Shown here one piece after another: positions 35,376 through 48,041 of a stretch of 64,000 bases of DNA. The notes under the pieces were generated by a model. The model made no database searches. It was not told the DNA's origin and was given only the letters and a program-made list of their open reading frames with translations. A program made the translations under genes and the position numbers. Within the stretch, counting starts at the first letter, position 1, and every line of letters begins with the position of its first letter. This stretch comes from Bathymodiolus brooksi (taxonomy: Eukaryota; Mollusca; Bivalvia; Mytilida; Modiolidae), in the NCBI GenBank assembly GCA_963680875.1, contig OY804585.1, positions 48,593,085-48,657,084 of the forward strand, given 5' to 3'.

Positions 35376-38243
35376 GATACTAGTAGAAAGTTGGTATTAG
35401 TATCTATGATTGGTAGGTCGCTCCTCGCTATATTGATACTAGTAGAAAGTTAGTATTAGTATTTATGATTTGGTAGGTCGTTCCTCGCTATATTGATACT
35501 AGTAGAAAGTTAGTATTAGTATTTATGATTTGGTAGGTCGTTCCAAGCTATATTGATACTAGTAGAAAGTTAGTATTAATATCTATGATTTGGTAGGTCG
35601 TTCCTCGCTATATTGATACTAGTAGAAAGTTAGTATTAGTATTTATGATTTGGTAGGTCGTTCCAAGCTATATTGATACTAGTAGAAAGTTAGTATTAGT
35701 ATCTATGATTTGGTAGGTCGTTCCAAGCTATATTGAAACTAGTAGAAAGTTAGTATTAGTATTTATGATTGGTAGGTCGTTCCTCGCTATATTGATACTA
35801 GTAGAAAGTTAGTATTAGTATTTATGATTGGTAGGTCGTTCCTCGCTATATTGATACTAGTAGAAAGTTAGGATTAGTATCTATGATTTGGTAGGTCGTT
35901 CCTCGCTATATTGATACTAGTAGAAAGTTAGTATTAGTATTTATGATTTGGTAGGTCGTTCCTCGCTATATTGATACTAGTAGAAAGTTAGTATTAGTAT
36001 TTATGATTGGGTAGGTCGTTCCATGCTATATTGATACTAGTAGAAAGTTAGTATTAGTATTTATGATTGGTAGGTCGTTCCTCGCTATATTGATACTAGT
36101 AGAAAGTTAGTATTAGTATCTATGATTTGGTAGGTTGTTCCAAGCTATATTGATAATAGTAAAAAGTTAGTATTAGTATTTATGATTTGGTAGGTCGTTC
36201 CTCGCTATATTGATACTAGTAGAAAGTTAGCATTAGTATCTATGATTTGGTAGGTCGTTCCTCGCTATATTGATACTAGTAGAAAGTTAGTATTAGTATT
36301 TATGATTTGGTAGGTCGTTCCAAGCTATATTGAAACTAGTAGAAAGTTAGAATTAGTATCTATGATTTTGTAGGTCGTTCCTCGCTATATTGATACTAGT
36401 AGAAAGTTAGTATTAGTATTTATGATTTGATAGGTCGTTCCTCGCTATATTGATACTAGTAGAAAGTTAGTATTAGTATCTATGATTTGGTAGGTCGCTC
36501 CTCGCTATATTGATACTAGTAGAAAGTTAGTATTAGTATCTATGATTTGGTAGGTCGTTCCTCGCTATATTGATACTAGTAGAAAGTTAGTATTAGTATT
36601 TATGATTTGGTAGGTCGTTCCTAGAAATATTGATACTAGTAGAAAGTTAATATTAGTATTTATGATTTGGTAGGTCGTTCCAAGCTATATTGAAACTAGA
36701 AGAAAGTTAGTATTAGTATTTATGATTGGTAGGTCGTTCCTCGCTATATTGATACTAGTAGAAAGTTAGTATTAGTATTTATGATTGGTAGGTCGTTCCT
36801 CGCTATATTGATACTAGTAGAAAGTTAGTATTAGTATTTATGATTTGGTAGGTCGTTCCTCGCTATATTGATACTAGTAGAAAGTTAGTATTAGTATTTA
36901 TGATTTGGTAGGTCGTTCCTCTCTATATTGATACTAGTAGAAAGTTAGTATTAGTATTTATGATTTGGTAGGTCATTCCAAGCTATATTTAAACTAGTAG
37001 AAAGTTAGTATTAGTATTTATGATTTGGTAGGTCGCTCCTCGCTATATTGATACTAGTAGAAAGTTAGTATTAGTATCTATGATTGGTAGGTCGTTCCTC
37101 GCTATATTGATATTAGTAGAAAGTTAGTATTAGTATTTATGATTGGTAGGTCGTTCCTCGCTATATTGATACTAGTAGAAAGTTAGTATTAGTATTTATG
37201 ATTTGGTAGGTCGTTCCTCGCTATATTGATACTAGTAGAAAGTTACTATTAGTATCTATGATTGGTAGGTCGTTCCTCGCTATATTGATATTAGTACAAA
37301 GTTAGTATTAGTATTTATGATTGGTAGGTCGTTCCTCGCTATATTGATACTAGTAGAAAGTTAGTATTAGTATTTATGATTGGTAGGTCGTTCCTCGCTA
37401 TATTGATACTAGTAGAAAGTTAGTATTAGTATTTATGATTGGTAGGTCGCTCCTCGCTATATTGATACTAGTAGAAAGTTAGTATTAATATCTATGATTT
37501 GGTAGGTCGTTCCTCGCTATATTGATACTAGTAGAAAGTTAGTATTAGTATTTATGATTTGGTAGGTCGCTCCTCGCTATATTGATACTAGTAGAAAGTT
37601 AGTATTAGTATCTATGATTTGGTAGGTCGCTCCTCGCTATATTGATACTAGTAGAAAGTTAGTATTAGTATTTATGATTTGGTAGGTCGCTCCCCGCTAT
37701 ATTGATACTAGTAGAAAGTTAGTATTAGTATCTATGATTTGGTATGTCGTTTCTCGCTATATTGATACTAGTTGAAAGTTAGTATTAGTATTTATGATTT
37801 GGTAGGTCGTTCCAAGCTATATTGATACTAGTAGAAAGTTAGTATTAGTATTTATGATTTGGTAGGTCGTTCCAAGCTATATTGAAACTAGTAGAAAGTT
37901 AGAATTAGTATCTATGATTTTGCAGGTCGTTCCAAGCTATATTGATACTAGTAGAGAGTTAGTATTAGTATTTATGATTTGGTAGGTCGTTCCTCGCTAT
38001 ATTGATACTAGTAGAAAGTTAGTATTAGTATTTATGATTTGGTAGGTCGTTTCTCGCTATATTGACACTAGTAGAAAGATAGTATTAGTATATATGATTT
38101 GGTAGGTCGTTCCTCGCTATATTGATACTAGTAGAAAGTTAGTATTAATATTTATGATTTGGTAGGTCGTTCCTCGCTATATTGATACTAGTAGAAATTT
38201 AGTATTAATATCTATGATTTGGTAGGTCGTTCCTCGCTATATT
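35376..38243 (+). repeat. 2,868-bp HOR, copy 1 (48 monomers)
   Basis: The unit starts with the GTTGG/CGCTCC monomer and runs 48 monomers. Markers offset by 2,868 bp in the next copy are GTTGG (35390 and 38258), CTAGAAATAT (36621 and 39489), TTAGTACAAAG (37291 and 40159) and GGTATGTCGTTTCTCG (37741 and 40609). Private differences are few, for example AATATTTATG near 38149. The unit contains the 18-monomer backbone described at 43562, followed by a GCTCC/CCCCGC/GGTATG/GACACT tail. Confidence 0.9.
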
Positions 38244-41111
38244 GATACTAGTAGAAAGTTGGTATTAGTATCTATGATTGGTAGGTCGCTCCTCGCTATA
38301 TTGATACTAGTAGAAAGTTAGTATTAGTATTTATGATTTGGTAGGTCGTTCCTCGCTATATTGATACTAGTAGAAAGTTAGTATTAGTATTTATGATTTG
38401 GTAGGTCGTTCCAAGCTATATTGATACTAGTAGAAAGTTAGTATTAATATCTATGATTTGGTAGGTCGTTCCTCGCTATATTGATACTAGTAGAAAGTTA
38501 GTATTAGTATTTATGATTTGGTAGGTCATTCCAAGCTATATTGATACTAGTAGAAAGTTAGTATTAGTATCTATGATTTGGTAGGTCGTTCCAAGCTATA
38601 TTGAAACTAGTAGAAAGTTAGTATTAGTATTTATGATTGGTAGGTCGTTCCTCGCTATATTGATACTAGTAGAAAGTTAGTATTAGTATTTATGATTGGT
38701 AGGTCGTTCCTCGCTATATTGATACTAGTAGAAAGTTAGGATTAGTATCTATGATTTGGTAGGTCGTTCCTCGCTATATTGATACTAGTAGAAAGTTAGT
38801 ATTAGTATTTATGATTTGGTAGGTCGTTCCTCGCTATATTGATACTAGTAGAAAGTTAGTATTAGTATTTATGATTGGGTAGGTCGTTCCATGCTATATT
38901 GATACTAGTAGAAAGTTAGTATTAGTATTTATGATTGGTAGGTCGTTCCTCGCTATATTGATACTAGTAGAAAGTTAGTATTAGTATCTATGATTTGGTA
39001 GGTTGTTCCAAGCTATATTGATAATAGTAAAAAGTTAGTATTAGTATTTATGATTTGGTAGGTCGTTCCTCGCTATATTGATACTAGTAGAAAGTTAGCA
39101 TTAGTATCTATGATTTGGTAGGTCGTTCCTCGCTATATTGATACTAGTAGAAAGTTAGTATTAGTATTTATGATTTGGTAGGTCGTTCCAAGCTATATTG
39201 AAACTAGTAGAAAGTTAGAATTAGTATCTATGATTTTGTAGGTCGTTCCTCGCTATATTGATACTAGTAGAAAGTTAGTATTAGTATTTATGATTTGATA
39301 GGTCGTTCCTCGCTATATTGATACTAGTAGAAAGTTAGTATTAGTATCTATGATTTGGTAGGTCGCTCCTCGCTATATTGATACTAGTAGAAAGTTAGTA
39401 TTAGTATCTATGATTTGGTAGGTCGTTCCTCGCTATATTGATACTAGTAGAAAGTTAGTATTAGTATTTATGATTTGGTAGGTCGTTCCTAGAAATATTG
39501 ATACTAGTAGAAAGTTAATATTAGTATTTATGATTTGGTAGGTCGTTCCAAGCTATATTGAAACTAGAAGAAAGTTAGTATTAGTATTTATGATTGGTAG
39601 GTCGTTCCTCGCTATATTGATACTAGTAGAAAGTTAGTATTAGTATTTATGATTGGTAGGTCGTTCCTCGCTATATTGATACTAGTAGAAAGTTAGTATT
39701 AGTATTTATGATTTGGTAGGTCGTTCCTCGCTATATTGATACTAGTAGAAAGTTAGTATTAGTATTTATGATTTGGTAGGTCGTTCCTCTCTATATTGAT
39801 ACTAGTAGAAAGTTAGTATTAGTATTTATGATTTGGTAGGTCATTCCAAGCTATATTTAAACTAGTAGAAAGTTAGTATTAGTATTTATGATTTGGTAGG
39901 TCGCTCCTCGCTATATTGATACTAGTAGAAAGTTAGTATTAGTATCTATGATTGGTAGGTCGTTCCTCGCTATATTGATATTAGTAGAAAGTTAGTATTA
40001 GTATTTATGATTGGTAGGTCGTTCCTCGCTATATTGATACTAGTAGAAAGTTAGTATTAGTATTTATGATTTGGTAGGTCGTTCCTCGCTATATTGATAC
40101 TAGTAGAAAGTTACTATTAGTATCTATGATTGGTAGGTCGTTCCTCGCTATATTGATATTAGTACAAAGTTAGTATTAGTATTTATGATTGGTAGGTCGT
40201 TCCTCGCTATATTGATACTAGTAGAAAGTTAGTATTAGTATTTATGATTGGTAGGTCGTTCCTCGCTATATTGATACTAGTAGAAAGTTAGTATTAGTAT
40301 TTATGATTGGTAGGTCGCTCCTCGCTATATTGATACTAGTAGAAAGTTAGTATTAATATCTATGATTTGGTAGGTCGTTCCTCGCTATATTGATACTAGT
40401 AGAAAGTTAGTATTAGTATTTATGATTTGGTAGGTCGCTCCTCGCTATATTGATACTAGTAGAAAGTTAGTATTAGTATCTATGAATTGGTAGGTCGCTC
40501 CTCGCTATATTGATACTAGTAGAAAGTTAGTATTAGTATTTATGATTTGGTAGGTCGCTCCCCGCTATATTGATACTAGTAGAAAGTTAGTATTAGTATC
40601 TATGATTTGGTATGTCGTTTCTCGCTATATTGATACTAGTTGAAAGTTAGTATTAGTATTTATGATTTGGTAGGTCGTTCCAAGCTATATTGATACTAGT
40701 AGAAAGTTAGTATTAGTATTTATGATTTGGTAGGTCGTTCCAAGCTATATTGAAACTAGTAGAAAGTTAGAATTAGTATCTATGATTTTGCAGGTCGTTC
40801 CAAGCTATATTGATACTAGTAGAGAGTTAGTATTAGTATTTATGATTTGGTAGGTCGTTCCTCGCTATATTGATACTAGTAGAAAGTTAGTATTAGTATT
40901 TATGATTTGGTAGGTCGTTTCTCGCTATATTGACACTAGTAGAAAGATAGTATTAGTATATATGATTTGGTAGGTCGTTCCTCGCTATATTGATACTAGT
41001 AGAAAGTTAGTATTAGTATTTATGATTTGGTAGGTCGTTCCTCGCTATATTGATACTAGTAGAAATTTAGTATTAATATCTATGATTTGGTAGGTCGTTC
41101 CTCGCTATATT
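38244..41111 (+). repeat. 2,868-bp HOR, copy 2 (48 monomers)
   Basis: This is a full-length second copy with the same marker order as copy 1. One visible private change is ATGAATTGG near 40483 for ATGATTTGG. The tail (GTTTCTCGC, GACACT, AGATAG, TATATATG, AAATTTAG) leads straight into copy 3 with no spacer. Confidence 0.9.
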
Positions 41112-43561
41112 GATACTAGTAGAAAGTTGGTATTAGTATCTATGATTGGTAGGTCGCTCCTCGCTATATTGATACTAGTAGAAAGTTAGTATTAGTATTT
41201 ATGATTTGGTAGGTCGTTCCTCGCTATATTGATACTAGTAGAAAGTTAGTATTAGTATTTATGATTTGGTAGGTCGTTCCAAGCTATATTGATACTAGTA
41301 GAAAGTTAGTATTAATATCTATGATTTGGTAGGTCGTTCCTCGCTATATTGATACTAGTAGAAAGTTAGTATTAGTATTTATGATTTGGTAGGTCATTCC
41401 AAGCTATATTGATACTAGTAGAAAGTTAGTATTAGTATCTATGATTTGGTAGGTCGTTCCAAGCTGTATTGAAACTAGTAGAAAGTTAGTATTAGTATTT
41501 ATGATTGGTAGGTCGTTCCTCGCTATATTGATACTAGTAGAAAGTTAGTATTAGTATTTATGATTGGTAGGTCGTTCCTCGCTATATTGATACTAGTAGA
41601 AAGTTAGGATTAGTATCTATGATTTGGTAGGTCGTTCCTCGCTATATTGATACTAGTAGAAAGTTAGTATTAGTATTTATGATTTGGTAGGTCGTTCCTC
41701 GCTATATTGATACTAGTAGAAAGTTAGTATTAGTATTTATGATTGGGTAGGTCGTTCCATGCTATATTGATACTAGTAGAAAGTTAGTATTAGTATTTAT
41801 GATTGGTAGGTCGTTCCTCGCTATATTGATACTAGTAGAAAGTTAGTATTAGTATCTATGATTTGGTAGGTCGTTCCAAGCTATATTGATAATAGTAAAA
41901 AGTTAGTATTAGTATTTATGATTTGGTAGGTCGTTCCAAGCTATATTGATACTAGTAGAAAGTTAGCATTAGTATCTATGATTTGGTAGGTCGTTCCTCG
42001 CTATATTGATACTAGTAGAAAGTTAGTATTAGTATTTATGATTTGGTAGGTCGTTCCAAGCTATATTGAAACTAGTAGAAAGTTAGAATTAGTATCTATG
42101 ATTTTGTAGGTCGTTCCTCGCTATATTGATACTAGTAGAAAGTTAGTATTAGTATTTATGATTTGATTGGTCGTTCCTCGCTATATTGATACTAGTAGAA
42201 AGTTAGTATTAGTATTTATGATTTGGTAGGTCGTTCCTCGCTATATTGATACTAGTAGAAAGTTAGTATTAGTATCTATGATTTGGTAGGTCGTTCCTCG
42301 CTATATTGATACTAGTAGAAAGTTAGTATTAGTATTTATGATTTGGTAGGTCGTTCCAAGCTATATTGAAACTAGTAGAAAGTTAGTATTAGTATTTATG
42401 ATTGGTAGGTCGTTCCTCGCTATATTGATATTAGTAGAAAGTTAGTATTAGTATTTATGATTGGTAGGTCGTTCCTCGCTATATTGATACTAGTAGAAAG
42501 TTAGTATTAGTATTTATGATTTGGTAGGTCGTTCCTCGCTATATTGATACTAGTAGAAAGTTAGTATTAGTATCTATGATTGGTAGGTCGTTCCTCGCTA
42601 TATTGATATTAGTACAAAGTTAGTATTAGTATTTATGATTGGTAGGTCGTTCCTCGCTATATTGATACTAGTAGAAAGTTAGTATTAGTATTTATGATTG
42701 GTAGGTCGTTCCTCGCTATATTGATACTAGTAGAAAGTTAGTATTAGTATTTATGATTGGTAGGTCGCTCCTCGCTATATTGATACTAGTAGAAAGTTAG
42801 TATTAATATCTATGATTTGGTAGGTCGTTCCTCGCTATATTGATACTAGTAGAAAGTTAGTATTAGTATTTATGATTTGGTAGGTCGCTCCTCGCTATAT
42901 TGATACTAGTAGAAAGTTAGTATTAGTATCTATGATTTGGTAGGTCGCTCCTCGCTATATTGATACTAGTAGAAAGTTAGTATTAGTATTTATGATTTGG
43001 TAGGTCGCTCCCCGCTATATTGATACTAGTAGAAAGTTAGTATTAGTATCTATGATTTGGTATGTCGTTTCTCGCTATATTGATACTAGTTGAAAGTTAG
43101 TATTAGTATTTATGATTTGGTAGGTCGTTCCAAGCTATATTGATACTAGTAGAAAGTTAGTATTAGTATTTATGATTTGGTAGGTCGTTCCAAGCTATAT
43201 TGAAACTAGTAGAAAGTTAGAATTAGTATCTATGATTTTGCAGGTCGTTCCAAGCTATATTGATACTAGTAGAGAGTTAGTATTAGTATTTATGATTTGG
43301 TAGGTCGTTCCTCGCTATATTGATACTAGTAGAAAGTTAGTATTAGTATTTATGATTTGGTAGGTCGTTTCTCGCTATATTGACACTAGTAGAAAGATAG
43401 TATTAGTATATATGATTTGGTAGGTCGTTCCTCGCTATATTGATACTAGTAGAAAGTTAGTATTAGTATTTATGATTTGGTAGGTCGTTCCTCGCTATAT
43501 TGATACTAGTAGAAATTTAGTATTAATATCTATGATTTGGTAGGTCGTTCCTCGCTATATT
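41112..43561 (+). repeat. 2,868-bp HOR, copy 3, seven monomers deleted (2,450 bp)
   Basis: The spacing to the next copy is 2,450 bp (41 monomers), 418 bp less than a full unit. The missing block includes the CTAGAAATAT, TCTCTATATT and TTTAAAC monomers of copies 1 and 2. The junction lies at about 42170-42430. Private changes include AAGCTGTATT near 41465 and GATTTGATTGG near 42162. Confidence 0.88.
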
Positions 43562-44637
43562 GATACTAGTAGAAAGTTGGTATTAGTATCTATGATTGGT
43601 AGGTCGCTCCTCGCTATATTGATACTAGTAGAAAGTTAGTATTAGTATTTATGATTTGGTAGGTCGTTCCTCGCTATATTGATACTAGTAGAAAGTTAGT
43701 ATTAGTATTTATGATTTGGTAGGTCGTTCCAAGCTATATTGATACTAGTAGAAAGTTAGTATTAATATCTATGATTTGGTAGGTCGTTCCTCGCTATATT
43801 GATACTAGTAGAAAGTTAGTATTAGTATTTATGATTTGGTAGGTCATTCCAAGCTATATTGATACTAGTAGAAAGTTAGTATTAGTATCTATGATTTGGT
43901 AGGTCGTTCCAAGCTATATTGAAACTAGTAGAAAGTTAGTATTAGTATTTATGATTGGTAGGTCGTTCCTCGCTATATTGATACTAGTAGAAAGTTAGTA
44001 TTAGTATTTATGATTGGTAGGTCGTTCCTCGCTATATTGATACTAGTAGAAAGTTAGGATTAGTATCTATGATTTGGTAGGTCGTTCCTCGCTATATTGA
44101 TACTAGTAGAAAGTTAGTATTAGTATTTATGATTTGGTAGGTCGTTCCTCGCTATATTGATACTAGTAGAAAGTTAGTATTAGTATTTATGATTGGGTAG
44201 GTCGTTCCATGCTATATTGATACTAGTAGAAAGTTAGTATTAGTATTTATGATTGGTAGGTCGTTCCTCGCTATATTGATACTAGTAGAAAGTTAGTATT
44301 AGTATCTATGATTTGGTAGGTCGTTCCAAGCTATATTGATAATAGTAAAAAGTTAGTATTAGTATTTATGATTTGGTAGGTCGTTCCTCGCTATATTGAT
44401 ACTAGTAGAAAGTTAGCATTAGTATCTATGATTTGGTAGGTCGTTCCTCGCTATATTGATACTAGTAGAAAGTTAGTATTAGTATTTATGATTTGGTAGG
44501 TCGTTCCAAGCTATATTGAAACTAGTAGAAAGTTAGAATTAGTATCTATGATTTTGTAGGTCGTTCCTCGCTATATTGATACTAGTAGAAAGTTAGTATT
44601 AGTATTTATGATTTGATAGGTCGTACCTCGCTATATT
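43562..44637 (+). repeat. Backbone HOR exemplar (18 ordered monomer subtypes)
   Basis: This start of HOR copy 4 shows the clearest form of the order that recurs through much of the window. In sequence the subtypes are GTTGG-GCTCC, plain, CCAAGC, AATATC, GTCATTCCAAGC, TCTAT-CCAAGC, GAAACT-GATTGG, GATTGG, GGATTAG-TCTAT, plain, GATTGGG-CCATGC, GATTGG, TCTAT-CCAAGC, GATAATAGTAAAAAG, GCATTAG-TCTAT, CCAAGC, GAAACT-GAATTAG-TTTTGTAGG and GATTTGATAGG. It is 1,076 bp long, 18 monomers with four 59-mers. The GATAATAGTAAAAAG marker alone occurs at least 27 times, first near 8703 and last near 61612. Confidence 0.9.
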
Positions 44638-45700
44638 GATACTAGTAGAAAGTTAGTATTAGTATTTATGATTTGGTAGGTCGTTCCTCGCTATATTGAT
44701 ACTAGTAGAAAGTTAGTATTAGTATCTATGATTTGGTAGGTCGTTCCTCGCTATATTGATACTAGTAGAAAGTTAGTATTAGTATTTATGATTTGGTAGG
44801 TCGTTCCAAGCTATATTGAAACTAGTAGAAAGTTAGTATTAGTATTTATGATTGGTAGGTCGTTCCTCGCTATATTGATACTAGTAGAAAGTTAGTATTA
44901 GTATTTATGATTGGTAGGTCGTTCCTCGCTATATTGATACTAGTAGAAAGTTAGGATTAGTATCTATGATTTGGTTGGTCGTTCCTCGCTATATTGATAC
45001 TAGTAGAAAGTTAGTATTAGTATTTATGATTTGGTAGGTCGTTCCTCGCTATATTGATACTAGTAGAAAGTTAGTATTAGTATTTATGATTGGGTAGGTC
45101 GTTCCATGCTATATTGATACTAGTAGAAAGTTAGTATTAGTATTTATGATTGGTAGGTCGTTCCTCGCTATATTGATACTAGTAGAAAGTTAGTATTAGT
45201 ATCTATGATTTGGTAGGTCGTTCCAAGCTATATTGATAATAGTAAAAAGTTAGTATTAGTATTTATGATTTGGTAGGTCGTTCCTCGCTATATTGATACT
45301 AGTAGAAAGTTAGCATTAGTATCTATGATTTGGTAGGTCGTTCCTCGCTATATTGATACTAGTAGAAAGTTAGTATTGGTATTTATGATTTGGTAGGTCG
45401 TTCCAAGCTATATTGAAACTAGTAGAAAGTTAGAATTAGTATCTATGATTTTGTAGGTCGTTCCTCGCTATATTGATACTAGTAGAAAGTTAGTATTAGT
45501 ATTTATGATTTGATAGGTCGTTCCTCGCTATATTGATACTAGTAGAAAGTTAGTATTAGTATTTATGATTTGGTAGGTCGTTCCTCGCTATATTGATACT
45601 AGTAGAAAGTTAGTATTAGTATCTATGATTTGGTAGGTCGTTCCTCGCTATATTGATACTAGTAGAAAGTTAGTATTAGTATTTATGATTTGGTAGGTCG
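43921..45700 (+). repeat. 897-bp tandem duplication (15 monomers, two copies)
   Basis: The 15 monomers from GAAACT at 43921 are repeated from 44818. The offset is 897 bp for TAGGATTAG (44055 and 44952), CCATGC (44207 and 45104) and GATAATAGTAAAAAG. Differences include GTACC at 44624 against the usual GTTCC, and GGTTGGTC near 44976. The pair was later copied as a whole to 50.6-52.4 kb, where the 897-bp spacing persists (50691 and 51588). Confidence 0.88.
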
Positions 45701-47383
45701 TTCCTCTCTATATTGATACTAGTAGAAAGTTAGTATTAGTATTTATGATTTGGTAGGTCATTCCAAGCTATATTTAAACTAGTAGAAAGTTAGTATTAGT
45801 ATTTATGATTTGGTAGGTCGCTCCTCGCTATATTGATACTAGTAGAAAGTTAGTATTAGTATCTATGATTGGTAGGTCGTTCCTCGCTATATTGATATTA
45901 GTAGAAAGTTAGTATTAGTATCTATGATTGGTAGGTCGTTCCTCGCTATATTGATACTAGTAGAAAGTTAGTATTAGTATTTATGATTTGGTAGGTCGTT
46001 CCTCGCTATATTGATACTAGTAGAAAGTTAGTATTAGTATCTATGATTGGTAGGTCGTTCCTCGCTATATTGATATTAGTAGAAAGTTAGTATTAGTATT
46101 TATGATTGGTAGGTCGTTCCTCGCTATATTGATACTAGTAGAAAGTTAGTATTAGTATTTATGATTGGTAGGTCGTTCCTCGCTATATTGATACTAGTAG
46201 AAAGTTAGTATTAGTATTTATGATTGGTAGGTCGCTCCTCGCTATATTGATACTAGTAGAAAGTTAGTATTAATATCTATGATTTGGTAGGTCGTTCCTC
46301 GCTATATTGATACTAGTAGAAAGTTAGTATTAGTATTTATGATTTGGTAGGTCGCTCCTCGCTATATTGATACTAGTAGAAAGTTAGTATTAGTATCTAT
46401 GATTTGGTAGGTCGCTCCTCGCTATATTGATACTAGTAGAAAGTTAGTATTAGTATTTATGATTTGGTAGGTCGCTCCCCGCTATATTGATACTAGTAGA
46501 AAGTTAGTATTAGTATCTATGATTTGGTATGTCGTTTCTCGCTATATTGATACTAGTAGAAAGTTAGTATTAGTATTTATGATTTGGTAGGTCGTTCCAA
46601 GCTATATTGATACTAGTAGAGAGTTAGTATTAGTATTTATGATTTGGTAGGTCGTTCCAAGCTATATTGAAACTAGTAGAAAGTTAGTATTAGTATCTAT
46701 GATTTGGTAGGTCATTCCAAGCTATATTTAAACTAGTAGAAAGTTAGTATTAGTATTTATGATTTGGTAGGTCGCTCCTCGCTATATTGATACTAGTAGA
46801 AAGTTAGTATTAGTATTTATGATTGGTAGGTCGTTCCTCGCTATATTGATACTAGTAGAAAGTTAGTATTAGTATTTATGATTTGGTAGGTCGTTCCTCG
46901 CTATATTGATACTAGTAGAAAGTTAGTATTAGTATCTATGATTGGTAGGTCGTTCCTCGCTATATTGATATTAGTAGAAAGTTAGTATTAGTATTTATGA
47001 TTGGTAGGTCGTTCCTCGCTATATTGATACTAGTAGAAAGTTAGTATTAGTATTTATGATTGGTAGGTCGTTCCTCGCTATATTGATACTAGTAGAAAGT
47101 TAGTATTAGTATTTATGATTGGTAGGTCGCTCCTCGCTATATTGATACTAGTAGAAAGTTAGTATTAATATCTATGATTTGGTAGGTCGTTCCTCGCTAT
47201 ATTGATACTAGTAGAAAGTTAGTATTAGTATTTATGATTTGGTAGGTCGTTTCTCGCTATATTGACACTAGTAGAAAGATAGTATTAGTATATATGATTT
47301 GGTAGGTCGTTCCTCGCTATATTGATACTAGTAGAAAGTTAGTATTAGTATTTATGATTTGGTAGGTCGTTCCTCGCTATATT

Positions 47384-47443
47384 GATACTAGTAGAAATTT
47401 AGTATTAATATCTATGATTTTGCAGGTCGTTCCAAGCTATATT
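47384..47443 (+). repeat. Chimeric monomer (AAATTTAG front, TTTTGCAGG back)
   Basis: Elsewhere AAATTTAGTATTAATATC is followed by GATTTGGTAGG-CTCGC, and TTTTGCAGG-CCAAGC is preceded by AGAATTAGTATC. Here the front of the first type is joined to the back of the second, with the exchange between positions 26 and 38. An identical fusion lies at 48162-48221, 778 bp on. Confidence 0.82.
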
Positions 47444-47981
47444 GATACTAGTAGAGAGTTAGTATTAGTATTTATGATTTGGTAGGTCGTTCCTCGCTAT
47501 ATTGATACTAGTAGAAAGTTAGTATTAGTATTTATGATTTGGTAGGTCGTTTCTCGCTATATTGACACTAGTAGAAAGATAGTATTAGTATATATGATTT
47601 GGTAGGTCGTTCCTCGCTATATTGATACTAGTAGAAAGTTAGTATTAGTATTTATGATTGGTAGGTCGTTCCTCGCTATATTGATACTAGTAGAAAGTTA
47701 GTATTAGTATTTATGATTGGTAGGTCGCTCCTCGCTATATTGATACTAGTAGAAAGTTAGTATTAATATCTATGATTTGGTAGGTCGTTCCTCGCTATAT
47801 TGATACTAGTAGAAAGTTAGTATTAGTATTTATGATTTGGTAGGTCGCTCCTCGCTATATTGATACTAGTAGAAAGTTAGTATTAGTATCTATGATTTGG
47901 TAGGTCGCTCCTCGCTATATTGATACTAGTAGAAAGTTAGTATTAGTATTTATGATTTGGTAGGTCGCTCCCCGCTATATT

Positions 47982-48041
47982 GATACTAGTAGAAAGTTAG
48001 TATTAGTATCTATGATTTGGTAGGTCGTTTCTCGCTATATT
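47982..48041 (+). repeat. Chimeric monomer after CCCCGC
   Basis: After CGCTCCCCGC the next monomer normally reads TCTAT...GGTATGTCGTTTC and is followed by GATACT. Here it reads TCTAT...GGTAGGTCGTTTC and is followed by GACACT, as in the other lineage. The exchange lies between positions 30 and 42. This monomer is the left edge of the 778-bp copy. Confidence 0.82.

Larger units (their letters stand above)
42895..46800 (+). repeat. 6,636-bp displaced duplication, left copy
   Basis: It matches about 49530-53490. The offset is 6,636 bp for GGTATG (43059 and 49695), TAGGATTAG (44055 and 50691) and GTACC (44621 and 51257). It becomes 6,696 bp for TATTGGTATT (45374 and 52070), because one extra monomer lies at 51752-51811 in the right copy. 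Single-base differences include G43400 against A50036 and T44976 against A51612. The block already contained the 897-bp duplication before it was copied. Confidence 0.87.
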
